Below, one piece after another: positions 3,155 to 5,034 of a stretch of DNA of 5,034 bases. The notes beneath the pieces were generated by a model that was given only the letters and a program-made list of their open reading frames with translations, was not told the DNA's origin and ran no database searches. Source of the DNA: Peptococcaceae bacterium BRH_c23 (lineage in GTDB: Bacteria; Bacillota_B; Desulfitobacteriia; Desulfitobacteriales; Desulfitobacteriaceae); assembly GCA_000961805.1 (NCBI GenBank), contig LADV01000112.1, positions 1 through 5,034 on the forward strand, read 5' to 3'. How positions within the stretch are numbered: the first letter of the stretch is position 1; each line of letters starts with the position of its first letter. A program made the translations under genes and the position numbers.

Positions 3155-5034
3155 ATGATTACTGAGAGGATCGAAGGGGCAAGGCAGAATTATATCAATT
3201 CAAAGCCTGCTGTTTCCTATGAGAGAGCAAGGATATGGACAGAATCACATAAGAAGAATGAAGGTGAAGCGGTTCCTATAAGAAGGGCCAAGGCATTCAG
3301 AGACACCTGCCAGCAGATTGATGTAAATATCTTCGATGGAGAGCTTATTGTAGGGGTCATTGGCGAATTCAGAAAATGCGGTATTCTGACTCCTGAATTT
3401 TCTTGGACCTGGGTGGACAGGGAGATGGACAATTTCGATAAAAGAGTCCAGGATCCATATGTTATGACCGATGAGCAGAGAGACTATGTCAGAAAAAATA
3501 TATTCCCATATTGGAAAGGAAAATCCCTGGAAGAAGCATTTCTGGCACAGCTGCCTGCAGAAACTGCAAAGGTTGCTGTTGATACAGGCTTTGTTGATAA
3601 TGATTCAAAGTGGAGACAGGCTGTAGGTGAAATTACTCCGGACTATCAGGATGTTTTATTCAAAAAAGGCTTCGGTGGAATCATCAGAGAGGCAAAAGAA
3701 CATCTTTCGAAGCTGTCGAGAACTTCAGCAGAGGATTTGAAGAAAAAGGACTTCTATAATTCAATAATTATTACTTCAGAAGGAATTATCACACTTGCAA
3801 AAAGATATTCTGAAAAGGCCATGGAAATGGCGGCATTAGAAAAGGATGCTGCAAGAAAAGCTGAGCTTTTGAAAATATCCGATATTTGCAGCAGGATACC
3901 GGAGAATACTCCTGCTAGTTTCTATGAAGCTATTCAGTTTCTATGGTTTATGCAGATTGGTGGAATATTATCAGAAAACCCATTGGCATTGAATGTAGGC
4001 AGATTTGATCAGTTTATGTATCCATATTACAAAGCTGATATAGAAAAAGGAATTATGACAAAGGATCAGATTCAGGAGCTGATAGAAGCACTATGGCTGA
4101 AATTATCAGAATGGGTCTGGACGATATCAGCAAATACAGCCGAATTCTTTGCAGGCTACAATCAGTTTCAGAATCTTACTGTTGGAGGTAAAACAAGAGA
4201 AGGTAAGGACGCTACCAATGACCTTTCCTATATGTGTTTGAACGCAACTGAAGCAGTAAAGACTCACCAGCCGGGGTTAAGTGTCAGGATACATCAGGAT
4301 TGTCCTACTGAATTCTTAGATGCTGTAACCCATTTGGTAAGCAAAGGCACAGGCTTTCCTGCAATACACAGTGACAGTGCAGGTTACCAGATGCTTATAA
4401 ATGCAGGCTATGAGCCGGAAGATGCAAGGGATTGGAACAACTGCGGCTGCGTAGTTCCACATTTCCGCAAAACCTACGAATGGACTTCAGCAGTAAATAT
4501 TAACTTTACCGCAGCCCTGGAATTTGCATTGAACCAGGGCAAGAGCAGGATTTCGGGAGACAGGATAGGCCTGGATGAAAAAGCTCCGGCTGACTTTAAG
4601 ACTTATGAAGAGGTTGAAGCTGCATTCTACAGACAATTTGACAACTTGATTGAACAGTCAATAATCGCTACCTTGTTAGCACAAAAACTCCATAAGGAAA
4701 TGGTACCGAGGCCTTTCCTGTCTTCATGTATAGAAGAATGCATGACAAGCGGAAAAGACCTGGTTGATGTAGGAGCTAAATACAACCTGGGACCGGTTCT
4801 AACAGGTATAGGCCTTGCGGTAACATCAAACTCCCTGGCAGTTATCAAGAAGCTTGTATTCGAAGACAAGGCTGTAGATATGGAGACCCTCATAAAAGCA
4901 CTAGACGCAAACTGGGAAGGCTATGAGGAGCTGAGGCAAGTGGCTTTCACTGTTCCAAAGTACGGTAATGACAATGACTATGTAGATGATATTGCATGCA
5001 AAATGGCAAATCACTACTATAAAGAAGGGCACAA
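3155..5034 (+). CDS. Glycyl radical enzyme, PFL-like family (3' truncated); substrate unknown
   Basis: An uninterrupted frame of 626 codons runs to the window edge from ATG 3155, which has AAAGGGGG (3141-3148) 6 bases upstream. Family features in order: RRAKAF (43-48), DGELIVG (61-67), LTPEFSWTWVDREMDNFDKR (78-97), FPYWKGKS (117-124), HQPGLSVRIH, GTGFPAIHSDS, the cysteine loop NNCGCVVPHF with Cys432 as the likely thiyl radical site, and PKYGNDNDYVDDIA (601-614). These belong to the PFL domain of anaerobic glycyl radical enzymes, which are usually about 780-900 residues; the C-terminal glycine loop (RVAGY-like) must lie past the edge. Family enzymes need a radical SAM activase, often encoded next door, and are inactivated by oxygen. 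Characterised dehydratases and lyases (propanediol, choline, hydroxyproline, isethionate) carry Cys-Val-Glu; here the residue two after Cys is Val. So I do not assign one of those reactions. Pyruvate formate-lyase itself is also unlikely because its adjacent Cys-Cys pair is absent. Confidence 0.9.
   Translation, partial: MITERIEGARQNYINSKPAVSYERARIWTESHKKNEGEAVPIRRAKAFRDTCQQIDVNIFDGELIVGVIGEFRKCGILTPEFSWTWVDREMDNFDKRVQDPYVMTDEQRDYVRKNIFPYWKGKSLEEAFLAQLPAETAKVAVDTGFVDNDSKWRQAVGEITPDYQDVLFKKGFGGIIREAKEHLSKLSRTSAEDLKKKDFYNSIIITSEGIITLAKRYSEKAMEMAALEKDAARKAELLKISDICSRIPENTPASFYEAIQFLWFMQIGGILSENPLALNVGRFDQFMYPYYKADIEKGIMTKDQIQELIEALWLKLSEWVWTISANTAEFFAGYNQFQNLTVGGKTREGKDATNDLSYMCLNATEAVKTHQPGLSVRIHQDCPTEFLDAVTHLVSKGTGFPAIHSDSAGYQMLINAGYEPEDARDWNNCGCVVPHFRKTYEWTSAVNINFTAALEFALNQGKSRISGDRIGLDEKAPADFKTYEEVEAAFYRQFDNLIEQSIIATLLAQKLHKEMVPRPFLSSCIEECMTSGKDLVDVGAKYNLGPVLTGIGLAVTSNSLAVIKKLVFEDKAVDMETLIKALDANWEGYEELRQVAFTVPKYGNDNDYVDDIACKMANHYYKEGH

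Noticed and set aside
2381..4893. Minus-strand ORFs 2381-2596, 3217-3432 and 4627-4893
   Set aside because: They are antisense shadows of the transposase and glycyl radical enzyme genes, without ribosome binding sites or recognisable motifs.

Overview
The window reads as part of a low-GC, spore-forming Firmicute, most likely an anaerobic or facultative clostridial-type bacterium. The basis is a small acid-soluble spore protein gene on the minus strand, a large oxygen-sensitive type of enzyme (glycyl radical enzyme) at the right edge, strong AGGAGG-type ribosome binding sites and an AT-rich background. No species can be named from the sequence.

Layout. Bases 1-192 are the 3' end of an antibiotic-biosynthesis-monooxygenase (ABM) fold gene. 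Bases about 226-560 hold no credible gene but fold into many GC-rich helices, including a long-range stem that closes a multi-branched domain. I read this as a structured RNA, best matched from memory to HEARO/omega-RNA, the guide RNA scaffold of IscB transposon nucleases. There is no iscB gene beside it. Instead a relic of an MFS transporter (TM5-TM6 region) starts where the RNA ends, as if an ORF-less element landed in or next to a decayed gene. A 36-codon ORF with a good ribosome binding site and a Gly-Gly motif follows (815-925).

Bases 926-1490 have no gene but contain a family of degenerate direct repeats of roughly 33-37 bases, spaced mostly near 40 bases or multiples of it. The spore protein gene (1536-1685, minus) follows with its own terminator hairpin. 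Bases 1703-2058 have no recognisable gene and end in a very GC-rich hairpin with a T-run.

Bases 2059-2994 form a compact mobile unit: a REP-associated tyrosine transposase (RAYT, IS200-like HUH family) between two inverted 24-base REP sequences matching at 22 of 24 positions. The transposase stop codon lies inside the right REP. Three copies of a 12-base motif at an exact 30-base period lie between the left REP and the start codon. From 3155 to the window edge runs the first 626 codons of a glycyl radical enzyme whose active-site cysteine context is Gly-Cys-Val-Val rather than the Gly-Cys-Val-Glu of characterised dehydratases and C-N or C-S lyases of this family.

The two ends are ordinary chromosomal metabolic genes. 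The middle (about 200-3000) is an accessory zone of mobile-element remnants, structured RNA, repeats and small genes. The genes do not form one operon or pathway: the spore gene is transcribed leftwards and separated by terminators, and the glycyl radical enzyme appears to start its own transcription unit with a dyad in its leader. Its activating radical SAM enzyme would be expected beyond the right edge.
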